Positions 26,365 to 36,500 of a stretch of DNA of 64,000 nt are shown here, piece after piece. Every line of letters begins with the position of its first letter. The stretch's first letter is position 1. The notes beneath the pieces were generated by a model that worked only from the letters and a program-made list of their open reading frames with translations, was not told where the DNA came from and searched no databases. The stretch is from Alphaproteobacteria bacterium (GTDB taxonomy: Bacteria > Pseudomonadota > Alphaproteobacteria > RF32 > CAG-239). The translations under genes were made by a program, and so were the position numbers. The stretch is taken from assembly GCA_015062285.1 (NCBI GenBank), contig SUUY01000003.1, positions 124,001-188,000 on the forward strand, in the 5' to 3' direction.

Positions 26365-29300
26365 CTAACCTTTGACACCACCACCTAAACCTTTATGCTG
26401 CCAAATCACCATCGGCAACATAGCTTGAGGTTTTTGTTCTTTCAATATTTTGACATTATCATTTCCATATTGATTTTGCAAATATTTTATTACTTGTGGA
26501 TTAGCCGTTTCCGGAATCTCCCATTCGATTGACATAGGCTTGAAACTAGCGTCGGAAATTATTCCTACTCCACCCAATGCCTTATCTGCTTTTAATTCCG
26601 CAATACTTTCCGGAAGTTTGATTTTTTTCAGATTCTCATCTAAGATACTTATTGTTAATTTTTTTAATCTTTTATATTTAGAAAAATCTATTTCTTCAAC
26701 CCCCGACGGTCCATCTATTTCACATTCTTCTATATTCTGCGGAAACTCAATATCCGTATTTCTGGCAACAAAAGAATGAATCGAAAAATTTTTAACATTT
26801 TTTGCGTTCCAAAGACTTAATCTTTGTTCTTTACCAGGTGTTTTCTGGAGTTCTGCAAGCTCATTATCTGAAAAAGCAAATTTCATATGACTATCGTGTA
26901 TATGCCAAGTTTCCACACTATCAGGAACCATTTCAGCCGGAATCGGATATGATTGCAAATGTTTTAAATTTGGCATCAATGGTAAATAGTCTTTTATTTC
27001 TTCTAAATAACAAGAAAGTTCTTCAACATTTTCCAAATCAACATAATTTAAAATCCTATTAACCGAGTTTATCACCAGTGTTTTAGGGCTGCAGCGACCA
27101 ACAACCTCTGTCTCCGGTCTTAGTGTATCACAATCAAAATAATCTAATTTTTCCGGCAAAATTATTTTTTTTACATCCATTTTAAGCATACCGCTCATAT
27201 TTATAACTCTGCTATCTGAAAAATCAGCAATCTCACCAATAATCCTGTTGCCATAATTACCAACATAACGCAATATGTTGCCGGTAATATATTTTTTAGC
27301 AATTTCAGCACTCATTAAACAATCATAAAAGATTCCTTGCTTAACCTGAAGTCCATGGAAAAAATCTTCTTTTATTTCCGCATTACTAAATGCTACTTGT
27401 TCTATCTCAAATGATTTATCTATATCAGGTTTAACCCTGATATTGCCTTCAATATCTAATCTTTTAATTTTACCGCTTTTTCCTTTTAGTGTACAGGTAT
27501 GTTCATAAACTGCACCAAAAATTCTTAGCTTTTCAATATATCGTTGTACCGACAAATTAATTTCATAATCATTGTTGGCTGTAATATCTACATCATTAAG
27601 TTTCGGAAAACACTCAAAATCAATATTTTCCATTATAACGTTTCTAACATTCATTTTTTTCAAATTCGGATAGATACCTCGGCAAATAAATCTTGTAGTA
27701 GTGTCCTTCCACTCTTTTCCTCCCATAAAAATGAGTTCTTCAATTTGCGGAAAAAGACCAAGATTAAATTCATGACTTTCATTACTAAAGTAGTTCCATT
27801 TCAAAGTCTTTAACAAAGGAAGATGTATATCGCCATCAAAACTTCCCGTTATTTCCAAATGTTGCAAGTTTGGTAATTCTTTTGTTGTAAGCCCGTCTAT
27901 GGAAACTTCTTCCATATGCAATGTCTCTACCATAGATTGGCAACCATTAGTATTAATAACAGTTCCAGACTTTCCAAACAAAGATATTTCTTTTGCTTTT
28001 GGAAGTTCTCCCAAGCTAATTTCCTGCGGTTTTCTCACATATAATTTAAAATGAGATATTTCTTTATCATCTATAATAATCGGCATAGCATCGCCGCTAT
28101 ACTGTAAAGCCTCAATATTTTCACCGCAATTTGCTATTGTACAAGCATATTCTTTAGCATCTATCTCCAATTTTTTTAAACTGTTAAAGACATGTAAGTC
28201 AATATAACAGTCTCCACCAAGAGCTTTAATATTAATCTTATTAGCATGCTTAAATTTACTAATGTATTTAACATCTGCAGAAGTTAATTCACCTTCAATT
28301 ACAACATTTTTAATTTTTAATTTTTCAAAATCATAATCTTTGATGCTGCTTGCTTCAATAATCAATGTTGGTATTTCAAAATCAACATCTTCGCTTATAT
28401 TCATTATATCAAAATAACTTCCTTTTCCATCACGATAAAGTCCTAAGCAACCTAATATATTATCGGTAAATCTCTTATCTGCCACCAAATCTTGAATACT
28501 GTCTAAATTCATTAACCTAAGCACTGCATCCCTGGCTGCCATGGTATAATCAAATCCGACAATTCCATTACATGGACCATGAATTTGTTTAACTACTCCA
28601 TCGTTATATTCAATAGTTACAACCGGCTTTAACTCTCCGTCTTTAGTTAATCTGCGTAAAGAATAAATTCCGCTCTGTTTTTTGTTTAGTAACTTATCAT
28701 AACTTCCGCCACCAACGCAATTATGAGCAGCAGTTCCTTCATAATCTAATGCTTCCGGTGTCTTGAGCCTGACTAGTATAACTCCGTTTTGCGGATATTC
28801 TTTGACAACTTCTAAATCACTTTTACTTTCGGCTATAATTTCAGCTCTGGTTTTCTTACGTTTGCTTTGGGCATCAAAAAACCGGTCTGCATGATTAATG
28901 ATTCCTCGCCAACCGCTTTCTTTATCAAAAAATTTATTAAAATAACTTTCCGAAACAACTTTATCCGGATTTTGCACAATATAGGCCGAAATATAGTCAA
29001 AAACGTGACGAGCATCTTGATATAAAAATGAATTTTCAAACACCTGAGAGTCAAAAATTAAATTTCCGCTTTCATCTTTTTTCATGCCGGAAAATTCATT
29101 TTCCATCAGCTCTTTGGTTAAATATTTACGCAAAACCTTTAGTGTACACAATACTGTTTTGGTTTCATCGGAAAGCATCGCAAACCTTGTGACTTGTGAT
29201 TGCTGTTTAAGTTTTTTCAATAATTCGACTTTATTCGTCTTTAACAGCTTAATTTGCTGACTGATTTTTTGTTTGTTGTTTTCGGCTTTAAGTTGTTCTC

Positions 29301-29436
29301 GCAAAAAATTAATTTTTGCAGTTATAATTGCTATTTCTTTTTTTAGTTTCTCTCTTGTTTCCCTTTGCTTTTGCCCGGATTTCCGCATATCAACAACATA
29401 TGCGTCAATACTGCTTGTGTTTTCTGGCACAAACAT
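26365..29436 (-). CDS. Large PcfJ-like protein with leucine-rich/beta-repeat domain
   Basis: This 1,023-aa protein has a coiled coil (about residues 15-75, KLKKEIAIITAKINFLREQL), a middle region with a PcfJ-like block (about 230-310: HNCVGGGSYDKLL, SGIYSLRR, PVVTIEYNDGVVKQIHGPCN) and a long tail of repeated short strands with Leu/Ile spacing reminiscent of leucine-rich or BspA-type solenoids (about 330-990). PcfJ proteins are linked to conjugative plasmids and phages; their activity is not established. I prefer the start 29436 because a TTGATT/-10-like pair lies just upstream; 29523 is the longest possible start. Neither has a ribosome site. See findings. Confidence 0.6.
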   Translation of the reverse strand: MFVPENTSSIDAYVVDMRKSGQKQRETREKLKKEIAIITAKINFLREQLKAENNKQKISQQIKLLKTNKVELLKKLKQQSQVTRFAMLSDETKTVLCTLKVLRKYLTKELMENEFSGMKKDESGNLIFDSQVFENSFLYQDARHVFDYISAYIVQNPDKVVSESYFNKFFDKESGWRGIINHADRFFDAQSKRKKTRAEIIAESKSDLEVVKEYPQNGVILVRLKTPEALDYEGTAAHNCVGGGSYDKLLNKKQSGIYSLRRLTKDGELKPVVTIEYNDGVVKQIHGPCNGIVGFDYTMAARDAVLRLMNLDSIQDLVADKRFTDNILGCLGLYRDGKGSYFDIMNISEDVDFEIPTLIIEASSIKDYDFEKLKIKNVVIEGELTSADVKYISKFKHANKINIKALGGDCYIDLHVFNSLKKLEIDAKEYACTIANCGENIEALQYSGDAMPIIIDDKEISHFKLYVRKPQEISLGELPKAKEISLFGKSGTVINTNGCQSMVETLHMEEVSIDGLTTKELPNLQHLEITGSFDGDIHLPLLKTLKWNYFSNESHEFNLGLFPQIEELIFMGGKEWKDTTTRFICRGIYPNLKKMNVRNVIMENIDFECFPKLNDVDITANNDYEINLSVQRYIEKLRIFGAVYEHTCTLKGKSGKIKRLDIEGNIRVKPDIDKSFEIEQVAFSNAEIKEDFFHGLQVKQGIFYDCLMSAEIAKKYITGNILRYVGNYGNRIIGEIADFSDSRVINMSGMLKMDVKKIILPEKLDYFDCDTLRPETEVVGRCSPKTLVINSVNRILNYVDLENVEELSCYLEEIKDYLPLMPNLKHLQSYPIPAEMVPDSVETWHIHDSHMKFAFSDNELAELQKTPGKEQRLSLWNAKNVKNFSIHSFVARNTDIEFPQNIEECEIDGPSGVEEIDFSKYKRLKKLTISILDENLKKIKLPESIAELKADKALGGVGIISDASFKPMSIEWEIPETANPQVIKYLQNQYGNDNVKILKEQKPQAMLPMVIWQHKGLGGGVKG

Positions 29437-29565
29437 ATTTCTGATATATTCTAAATATTCTCTAAAGTTAACTATAATCAATGTGGCAAGCCCTTTTATA
29501 CAAAACTTGCCATAAAATAGCACACATTTAAAACAGATTCAAGAGAATTTTGACGAAAATTTTAT

Positions 29566-30987
29566 CTAAAAGTAAAAATCTCGTTTGCCTTTTTCAATTT
29601 CTCCCAAATGCTTTTGCACAATTTCTCGCACTTTTTCCTGTGGAACACTGCCAAGTTCAGAAGCAATCAATGCTTGCCCTAACTCTTTGGTTGCTGCAGA
29701 AGCATAATCAACCAAATATTCTTTCAATGTCATTAACGCATTGGGATGACAACAATTCTGAATTTGCTTAGACTTACACAGCTCCATAAATCGATCTCCG
29801 GTACGTCCTTCTCTATAACATGCCGTGCAAAAGCTCGGGACATATCCCATTTTCATCAACCAATAGATAATTTCATCTAGTGTTCTATTATCACTTATGT
29901 CAAATTGTGCCGAATTTTCATCTTCCGGCTCCGGATTTGCATATCCGCCCACACTGGTTTTTGATGCACCGCTAATTTGAGATACCCCTAAATGCAGTGC
30001 TCTTTCCCTCACCTTAGGACTTTCTCTGGTAGAAATAATCATTCCGGTATATGGCACGGCAATTCTTATACATGCAATAATCTTGGCAAATGTATCGTCA
30101 TCTACACCATTATCAAAAGAATTAGGATCTATTCCTTCTGCTTTTTTTATTCTCGGTACGCTGATTGTGTGCGGACCAACTCCGAATACAGCCTCCAAAT
30201 GCTCGGCATGCATCAGTTGTCCTACAAATTCATAGCGATAAGATTCAAGCCCGTAAAGCACGCCCAAACCCACATCATCAATACCGCCTTCCATAGCTCT
30301 ATCCATAGCTTCGGTATGCCAACAATAGTTGTGTTTAGGACCGGTCGGATGCAATTTTTCATAAGATTCTTTGTTATATGTCTCTTGAAACAAAATATAT
30401 GTTCCAATTCCGGCGTCTTTAAGCTTGCGGTAGTTATCAACGGTTGTGGCGGCAATGTTTACATTAACTCTGCGAATTGCACCGTTTTTATGTTGAATTG
30501 AATATATTGTTTTTATTGATTCTAAAATATATTCAATCGGATTATTAATCGGATCTTCCCCTGCTTCCAGAGCCAATCTTTTGTGTCCCATATCTTGTAG
30601 AGCAATAACTTCTTGCCTAATCTCACCTTGCGACATTTTTTTGCGGGTGATTTTTTGATTTTTTGCATGGTATGGACAATATACACAACCATTCACGCAA
30701 TAATTAGAAAGATATAGCGGAGCAAACAAAACAATACGATTTCCATAAAAATCTTTTTTAATCTGTTCGGCCAGAGTAAAAATTTCCTGATTGCGTTTTT
30801 CATCTTTACAATCAAGCAAAAGCAAAGCTTCTCTATGCAATAAGCCTTTTCGTTGTTTTGCTTTTTCGATTATTTTATCAATAAGTTCTAAGTTGTCTTT
30901 ATTGGCATCGGCATAAGCCAAACTATCCAAAATTTCTTCGTGACAAATAAATTCTTCGGCTTTTGCCGATTTTATATTATAAACCAT
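29566..30987 (-). CDS. hydG: [FeFe]-hydrogenase H-cluster radical SAM maturase HydG
   Basis: HydG cleaves tyrosine to make CO and cyanide for the hydrogenase active site. The 473-aa protein has the radical-SAM motif CVNGCVYC (CxxxCxxC) near residue 95 and the diagnostic C-terminal CX2CX22C motif that starts CTACYREGRTGDRF; the related ThiH lacks this second cluster. Residues 1-90 match the Fe-S tyrosine lyase family. It forms a likely operon with the following TM1266-family gene. HydE, HydF and the hydrogenase are not in the window. Confidence 0.94.
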   Translation of the reverse strand: MVYNIKSAKAEEFICHEEILDSLAYADANKDNLELIDKIIEKAKQRKGLLHREALLLLDCKDEKRNQEIFTLAEQIKKDFYGNRIVLFAPLYLSNYCVNGCVYCPYHAKNQKITRKKMSQGEIRQEVIALQDMGHKRLALEAGEDPINNPIEYILESIKTIYSIQHKNGAIRRVNVNIAATTVDNYRKLKDAGIGTYILFQETYNKESYEKLHPTGPKHNYCWHTEAMDRAMEGGIDDVGLGVLYGLESYRYEFVGQLMHAEHLEAVFGVGPHTISVPRIKKAEGIDPNSFDNGVDDDTFAKIIACIRIAVPYTGMIISTRESPKVRERALHLGVSQISGASKTSVGGYANPEPEDENSAQFDISDNRTLDEIIYWLMKMGYVPSFCTACYREGRTGDRFMELCKSKQIQNCCHPNALMTLKEYLVDYASAATKELGQALIASELGSVPQEKVREIVQKHLGEIEKGKRDFYF

Positions 30988-31042
30988 TTCATTTTCCTCT
31001 TATGGGTCAGATTTCTCTTACCCGTCAGTTTTTTTTATAATT

Positions 31043-31291
31043 TTAATTACAACCCGAATATGCTGTTTTGACCGTTACATTAGACAAGTTACCTATCTTA
31101 CCGGCCATAGCACTAATTACATCATGTGGAGCATCAACCACCACATTAATTACATTGAGTTTCTTTTCTCGATACGGAATCCCCATGCGACCAATAATAT
31201 ATTCGCCATATTCATGTAAAATATCATTAATTTCTTCTGCGGAATCTCTGCTCTCGGCAATAATTGCAATTACTGCAACTTTCGTTTCCAT
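31043..31291 (-). CDS. TM1266-family iron-only hydrogenase system putative regulator
   Basis: The short protein (82 aa from the ATG at 31291, GAGGAG site just upstream) matches the TM1266 family: an ACT/NikR-C-like fold with VAVIAIIAESRDSAEEINDIL, the conserved GRMGIPY motif and a NVINVVVDAP strand. These proteins are almost always beside [FeFe]-hydrogenase maturation genes and are thought to be small-molecule- or metal-sensing regulators. Two of the residues near the C-terminus (YSGC) end the protein normally. Confidence 0.88.
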   Translation of the reverse strand: METKVAVIAIIAESRDSAEEINDILHEYGEYIIGRMGIPYREKKLNVINVVVDAPHDVISAMAGKIGNLSNVTVKTAYSGCN

Positions 31292-31363
31292 GGCTTTTCT
31301 CCTCAAATAGCAAACACAATGTACGTAAATTATATTATACGTTTCAGAAAAAAACAAGTTATT

Positions 31364-31792
31364 TTAACTTCTGTTTTCATAATACTTAGCTCTTCCTTCA
31401 TTTGCCAACAAATCAGCCATTCTATTACCCATTGAATGAGTTTGAAACACATGTTGATGGGCTTTTATTTTTTGCGGAATTATGCCCATTTTTCTGATAT
31501 GATAAGCCCAATATTCACAGTATTTATGGTTCAAAAACTGTTCTCTGGTGCGATTTTTATCTTTTATTGTATTTTCAATATAACTTATTGCCACTTGAGA
31601 GTCTGTATATATTGTGCCTTTTCCTCCGCTTAATATTCCCGCCAAATAAATAGCAAAAAGTTCCGCTTCGTTATTTGTTCTCGCTTTAACCCAATTAGAA
31701 AATGTTCGCCGTTTTTGCCCGTCTACAATAGTTATTCCCACTCCGGCAATTTTGTTTCGTTCATCAAAACTGGAATCACAATATATAATCAT
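31364..31792 (-). CDS. RNase H-like domain protein
   Basis: The 142-aa protein has the RNase H fold and a full set of acidic catalytic candidates: YCDSSF (D1), TNNEAELFAI (E), YTDSQVAISY (D) and GNRMADLLAN (D). It is shorter than typical RNase HI and lacks the basic handle, so it fits the reverse-transcriptase-type or plant-type RNase H family seen as stand-alone bacterial genes. It cleaves RNA in RNA-DNA hybrids if active. It precedes the hydrogenase regulator gene on the same strand, 72 bases away. Confidence 0.78.
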   Translation of the reverse strand: MIIYCDSSFDERNKIAGVGITIVDGQKRRTFSNWVKARTNNEAELFAIYLAGILSGGKGTIYTDSQVAISYIENTIKDKNRTREQFLNHKYCEYWAYHIRKMGIIPQKIKAHQHVFQTHSMGNRMADLLANEGRAKYYENRS

Positions 31793-31885
31793 CTGCTTGC
31801 CTCCAAGTCTTATGGTTGCAACAAAAGTACAAAAGACAAGTCCGCTAACAGCTATATAAAAGAATTAATTTCTTTATGATGAAAT

Positions 31886-33004
31886 TCAACATATCATTTG
31901 GGTTAAAGGTAATTTAATCTCAAAAGCACAATATTTACCTAAAACAGATTTAACTTTGATTTTGCCATTTAGCAAAAACACAATTCTTCGCACAATTCCA
32001 AGCCCTAATCCACAGCCTGAATTTTGGTTTCCTTCCACGTCTTTACTCTGATAAAAATCATCAAAAATTTTGTTTTGTTCGACATATTTAATCCCACATC
32101 CGTTATCAACTATTCTGATTACAATATTGTTTTTGTATAATCGACAGGTTAACAAGATTTTTCCTTTGGTATATTTGATTGCATTGCTCATTAAGTTTCT
32201 TATAATTCTTTCAAGCAAAACAGCATCAAAACAAACAGATACATCATCAGCCTTACAAACCACTCCAAAATTATTATATTCATGATATTCCAAACAAAGC
32301 CTGTCTATCAGAACCTTAATATCAAACTTTTTAATATCCGGTTTAATTCCACCACAATCAAGTTTGGAAATATCCAAAAAGTTATTAATCAAATTTTGTA
32401 AATGAACTGCGGATAGCTTTATTTTATTGCCGATTTCAAAAGCTCTGAAAGGCAAATTTTCTTCTAACAATGCATCAGCATATAACATTAATGCTTGTAA
32501 AGGTTGTCGCAAATCATGACTGGCTTGGGCTAAAAAATAATCTTTTGACAAACATGCTTCTTTTGCCTCTTGATGGGCTTTTTCAAGCTCTATTTGCGAA
32601 TAAACCAAATTCGTTATGTCTTGAAACGTTCCGACAATTCTTTTTTTATTATCCCCGACCAAAATATCTGCTTTAAATAAGCAGCTCACAATTTCTCCAT
32701 TTTTTCGTCTAATTCTAATTTGACCTTCTACCGGTTCAAAATTATGAAGTAATTTAGTTAATTGATGCTTATAGATTGGTAAATCTTCAGGTAATATAAA
32801 TTCTCGTATAAAGTTACGTTTAATAGATGTATGTTTAGAATTTAATCCAAAAATTCTAAACATTTCTGCTGACCAATAAAACTTTTTAGTCTTTAAGTCT
32901 AGCTCCCAATATCCAAGCCTAGCAACCCTTTCTGCAAATTCCATACGACGTTGCAGTTGAGATATTTGAAAAGAAGGGTTTGTTTGTTTTTCAATATATT
33001 CCAT
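31886..33004 (-). CDS. PAS-domain sensor histidine kinase
   Basis: The 372-aa protein has an N-terminal PAS domain (about 20-135, RVARLGYWELDLKTKKFYWS), then a HisKA dimerisation/phosphoacceptor box ASHDLRQPLQAL (His near residue 163) and a GHKL ATPase with N-box NLMSNAIKYT, G1 DNGCGIKYV and G2 GCGLGLGIV. It has no membrane helix, so it probably senses a cytoplasmic signal. No response regulator gene is adjacent. It begins 8 bases after the DUF4340 gene, so it is probably part of the ABC operon. Confidence 0.92.
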   Translation of the reverse strand: MEYIEKQTNPSFQISQLQRRMEFAERVARLGYWELDLKTKKFYWSAEMFRIFGLNSKHTSIKRNFIREFILPEDLPIYKHQLTKLLHNFEPVEGQIRIRRKNGEIVSCLFKADILVGDNKKRIVGTFQDITNLVYSQIELEKAHQEAKEACLSKDYFLAQASHDLRQPLQALMLYADALLEENLPFRAFEIGNKIKLSAVHLQNLINNFLDISKLDCGGIKPDIKKFDIKVLIDRLCLEYHEYNNFGVVCKADDVSVCFDAVLLERIIRNLMSNAIKYTKGKILLTCRLYKNNIVIRIVDNGCGIKYVEQNKIFDDFYQSKDVEGNQNSGCGLGLGIVRRIVFLLNGKIKVKSVLGKYCAFEIKLPLTQMIC

Positions 33005-33012
33005 TATTATTC

Positions 33013-33960
33013 TTATATCAAAGGAGTAAACATCAATTCTCTTCCCTGATCTTGTGGCAATTTAAAATACCAATTTTCAAAGAAGATATTGTTATCTTTG
33101 ATATAATCATTAACCATAGTTTTTGGAAGGGATGTAGTTGATAAATTTATATTCAACCAATATTCATCGTTTTGAGAATATAATTTATAATTTATCACCA
33201 AGCCCTGAAAAATTATAAATGTTATTTCCCTCACCTGTGGGATTTTTAATTTCGCAAAGTTATCGGCATTCAAAACATTTTCTGCCAAAATTGTCTTTGC
33301 ATAGTTTAATAAAGCAACGTTCTCATATATTTGCATTTTATGTACAAAAGGCATTCCTTCTTCATATCTTTGCAAAACAATATCATCCGTTTTTATTTTT
33401 TCAACCATTCTAACCGGAAGTTCCATAACCGGTTGCACGATCCACGAATAAAATTCTCGTGGCAAATTATACGTTCCGTCAATCAACCAAATTTCATTTT
33501 CATCTGCCGGTTTCATAAAATGAAAAATATTGTTTTGTACTGCTTTTCCCAATATCACTTCATCTAACAATTTATCATCATCATATAGCTTTAAGGTTAC
33601 GGCATTTTTAGTTAAATCATAATTATCTAAATTTTCTTCGGAAAATTCCTGCTTTGCATAATAGGTAGATTTATTAAAGTCCGTCATCAACGAATTTAAA
33701 TACTTGATATTAGCAAAATACCCATCAGCTTCTTTAACTACCCAACGGCCATTTTGGGCCATCAAGGTTGTAATATTTCCATGTGATAATATTTCGATTT
33801 TATCAACTCCATCAACATTTTCATATGCTTTTTCAAATACCAATTTACCATGAGATTGAGTTGGATATCTAAACATGGTCACACCTACAGCTACAAACGC
33901 CAAAACAACGCTAAGCGCAAACACAATAAATGTAATTTTTAATATTTTATCTGCATTCAT
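33013..33960 (-). CDS. DUF4340-domain membrane-anchored protein
   Basis: This 315-aa protein starts at ATG 33960 (AAGGA at a good distance; the in-frame TTG at 33966 is too close to it). It has one N-terminal membrane anchor (about residues 6-27) and a mostly beta-rich periplasmic region with repeated ...VTLKLYDDDKLLDEVILGK... strands typical of DUF4340. In other bacteria DUF4340 genes follow gldG-like genes in ABC-2 transporter operons. It overlaps the gldG-like gene by 14 bases. Confidence 0.82.
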   Translation of the reverse strand: MNADKILKITFIVFALSVVLAFVAVGVTMFRYPTQSHGKLVFEKAYENVDGVDKIEILSHGNITTLMAQNGRWVVKEADGYFANIKYLNSLMTDFNKSTYYAKQEFSEENLDNYDLTKNAVTLKLYDDDKLLDEVILGKAVQNNIFHFMKPADENEIWLIDGTYNLPREFYSWIVQPVMELPVRMVEKIKTDDIVLQRYEEGMPFVHKMQIYENVALLNYAKTILAENVLNADNFAKLKIPQVREITFIIFQGLVINYKLYSQNDEYWLNINLSTTSLPKTMVNDYIKDNNIFFENWYFKLPQDQGRELMFTPLI

Positions 33961-35764
33961 TGACAATCCTTTCGGCTTTTATTTGTAATTTCTTGCAATT
34001 GTGCTTGTATATAAAAACAACCAACAGCAAAAACAATAAAGGCAACAATATGTTTATAGTAACAAATACCAACCAAGCAAGACTCAATATGTACTCTTGT
34101 TTTTTTTGTTTTTGTTTTAGTTCATAGGCTAGATCTATTCTTTTCTTTTCAAGATTTTGCATATTTTGCATCACAGAAACAGACATAATAACTTCTTTCT
34201 TTTTGATTTGCTCCGCAAGCTTATTCTGTTGGTCTTTTATATCTAAAATATCTTTTTCCAGTTTTATTGTATCATAACTATATTTTTTCTTTACCCAATT
34301 CATAAATTCTACATCTAAGGATTTTGTATTATATAAGGTATATATTGGCTCAACACTAAGTAAATTACTATCACTCAAATAATCAACCAAAACCTCTATA
34401 AAATCAAAATTATTTGAATAAGGAACAGCATCATACCATTTTTGATCTGAATCTGAATTTGCATTCCATAATTTTGAGTTTAGCAAATCACTATCAGCAA
34501 CTATAGCAACCTTTCCATCCGAAAGTCTGATACTCTGATATGCATATTTTCCTGTTAAATATAATTCATTTTCATAAATTGGCGCTATGTATGCAGAACT
34601 GAATTTTCCTTTCAACAATACTCCGACAGATAAATTATCCGATACATTTGTTATATCATTTATACTTTCATTAACAGAGCCGAACACTACATTTTTTGTT
34701 TTTCCAATCCCACTATTTTGAGAAGTAGATAACAATATTTGCGTAGAAAGTCCGTTTTGCGGAGATAGTTTTAAATATCCTGATGAGTTTAATAATATTG
34801 TTTTCAATCCGACAATCAAATCATTTTTATTATCTTCAATATTAATCCAAAACGGATAAAAAGTTTTGGTGCCATCTGATTTTGTTATCATGCGATTATT
34901 TTTTCTGTCTGCAACAACTTTAGTATAATCATACTCAACACCTAAATTCTTTAAAAACTTTTCTAAAGATGTAAATGCCGGTTTATATTGTTTTTCAGCT
35001 ATTGCAACTTCCGAAACCGGATCTAAAAACATCAAAATATTTCCTCCCCTCATCAAATACTGATCAATTGCATAAACAGTTTCTTCAGGCAAATATTTTG
35101 GGTTTACAATCAATAAAACATCTATATCATCACTAACATATGGCACTCTGTTTCTAATGCTTTTGATATTATAATCATTTCGCAAAATATCCAAAAAAGG
35201 CCAATCGGTAGTGTAGTCCAACGCGCTTTCAGTTGCTGTAAGTTTAATTTCAGAACTCAATACCCCTATTGTCTTTTTATTTTTATTATTTAATCTGCTC
35301 AATAATCTGCTTATATCATGCTCTAAATAGAACATACGCAAAGGATTCAAATATGGAATAGTTGCAAAATTCCCCCTTTCATCTGATACAACTAAGCCTA
35401 TATAATTCTTATTTTCTATTTCTTGTATACCAAGTTTTACCGCCTCAGCCTCAGCTGCTGTTAATGGTTTGGTATCAATAATTTTTATACTTATTTTTCC
35501 TTCAGAAGCAGATTTATATTGCTCTAAAAGCCTTAACACATCACTTGCGTATTTCTTATAATTGTCAGAAACATATAGGCGCATATAAATATTTGATTTA
35601 TTATTTTTCAACCAACTTCGAGTTTTATCCCGCAAACTATATTGACCATTAGGCGTCGTATCTAGCACGGCTGGTGCAAAAAGCAAAGAAACGGTTATAT
35701 TAACACCAATAAAGGTCACCAACAAAAGAGCAAATAAAATAACCAACTGATATTTTTTGAACAT
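33947..35764 (-). CDS. GldG-family ABC transporter auxiliary component
   Basis: The 605-aa protein has a membrane anchor at each end (about 7-30 and 570-595) and a large periplasmic region with an ABC-transport auxiliary (IFT52-like) fold: KSNIYMRLYVSDNY, IDVLLIVNPKYL, GGNILMFLDPVSEVA. The GldG name comes from the gliding motility system of Bacteroidetes, but the family is widespread and the cargo is unknown. A coiled-coil segment lies before the final helix (about 510-560). It is adjacent to the permease gene with no gap. Confidence 0.85.
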   Translation of the reverse strand: MFKKYQLVILFALLLVTFIGVNITVSLLFAPAVLDTTPNGQYSLRDKTRSWLKNNKSNIYMRLYVSDNYKKYASDVLRLLEQYKSASEGKISIKIIDTKPLTAAEAEAVKLGIQEIENKNYIGLVVSDERGNFATIPYLNPLRMFYLEHDISRLLSRLNNKNKKTIGVLSSEIKLTATESALDYTTDWPFLDILRNDYNIKSIRNRVPYVSDDIDVLLIVNPKYLPEETVYAIDQYLMRGGNILMFLDPVSEVAIAEKQYKPAFTSLEKFLKNLGVEYDYTKVVADRKNNRMITKSDGTKTFYPFWINIEDNKNDLIVGLKTILLNSSGYLKLSPQNGLSTQILLSTSQNSGIGKTKNVVFGSVNESINDITNVSDNLSVGVLLKGKFSSAYIAPIYENELYLTGKYAYQSIRLSDGKVAIVADSDLLNSKLWNANSDSDQKWYDAVPYSNNFDFIEVLVDYLSDSNLLSVEPIYTLYNTKSLDVEFMNWVKKKYSYDTIKLEKDILDIKDQQNKLAEQIKKKEVIMSVSVMQNMQNLEKKRIDLAYELKQKQKKQEYILSLAWLVFVTINILLPLLFLLLVVFIYKHNCKKLQIKAERIVNECR

Positions 35765-36493
35765 CTATTTTCTCCACCAACCGATACACACAGTATTAAA
35801 TAATAGTGCAACAACCCCTAAACTGATAAAATAAAATATCGATGACAAAGATATTTGTCCTGCCAAAATATTTTGAAAATGAACCCTAAAATTTAAACTT
35901 TCACTTGCTCTTAGTGTTATTTCAGAAGAATCAAACAGCAAAACAATATCTGCAATATTGAACCATACTGCAAACAAACAAAATGCTAAAGAAATCACAA
36001 ATGAACTGATCGGATTCACCACAAAAACAGAAGAAGCCATGCTGATAGCACACAATGAACCACAGATGATCCATAAATAAAAATAATTTTGCAAAACAAT
36101 AAGATTATTTAATTTCAACAACATTGCCACTATAAACCACATTCCCATTGTCGAAAGCAAAACCAATCCGCTCATAACCCAAATTGCTAAAAACTTACCC
36201 AAAACCAATGAACTGTATTTTATCGGCAGGCTGATTGTAAGTTCATAAGTTCCCGTCTTTTTTTCTTCGCTCCATAATTTAATACTTAAACTGGGAATGA
36301 GCATTATCATCAAATTCAACTGCATAACAAAAAAAGAACTTAAATTTGCATCATTCCATAAACCAAGTTTAATTTGCATAAAACTTGAACTCACCATAAA
36401 AAATGTATATATGCAAAAGACAAACCAAACAAGTTTACTTTGAAAGAAAGATTTAAACTCTCTACTGAAAATCACAAACACTTTTTCTGACAT
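35765..36493 (-). CDS. ABC-2 type transporter permease (GldF-like)
   Basis: The 242-aa protein has six hydrophobic helices with an amphipathic EKKTGTYELTISLPIKYSS segment in the first cytoplasmic loop, the usual mark of ABC-2 permeases. It is encoded between the ATPase (8 bases away) and the GldG-like component (no gap). Substrate unknown. Confidence 0.87.
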   Translation of the reverse strand: MSEKVFVIFSREFKSFFQSKLVWFVFCIYTFFMVSSSFMQIKLGLWNDANLSSFFVMQLNLMIMLIPSLSIKLWSEEKKTGTYELTISLPIKYSSLVLGKFLAIWVMSGLVLLSTMGMWFIVAMLLKLNNLIVLQNYFYLWIICGSLCAISMASSVFVVNPISSFVISLAFCLFAVWFNIADIVLLFDSSEITLRASESLNFRVHFQNILAGQISLSSIFYFISLGVVALLFNTVCIGWWRK

Positions 36494-36500
36494 TTATTCC

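Noticed and set aside
29566-30987. ThiH (thiamine synthesis tyrosine lyase)
   Set aside because: The C-terminal CX2CX22C motif and the adjacent TM1266-family gene identify HydG.
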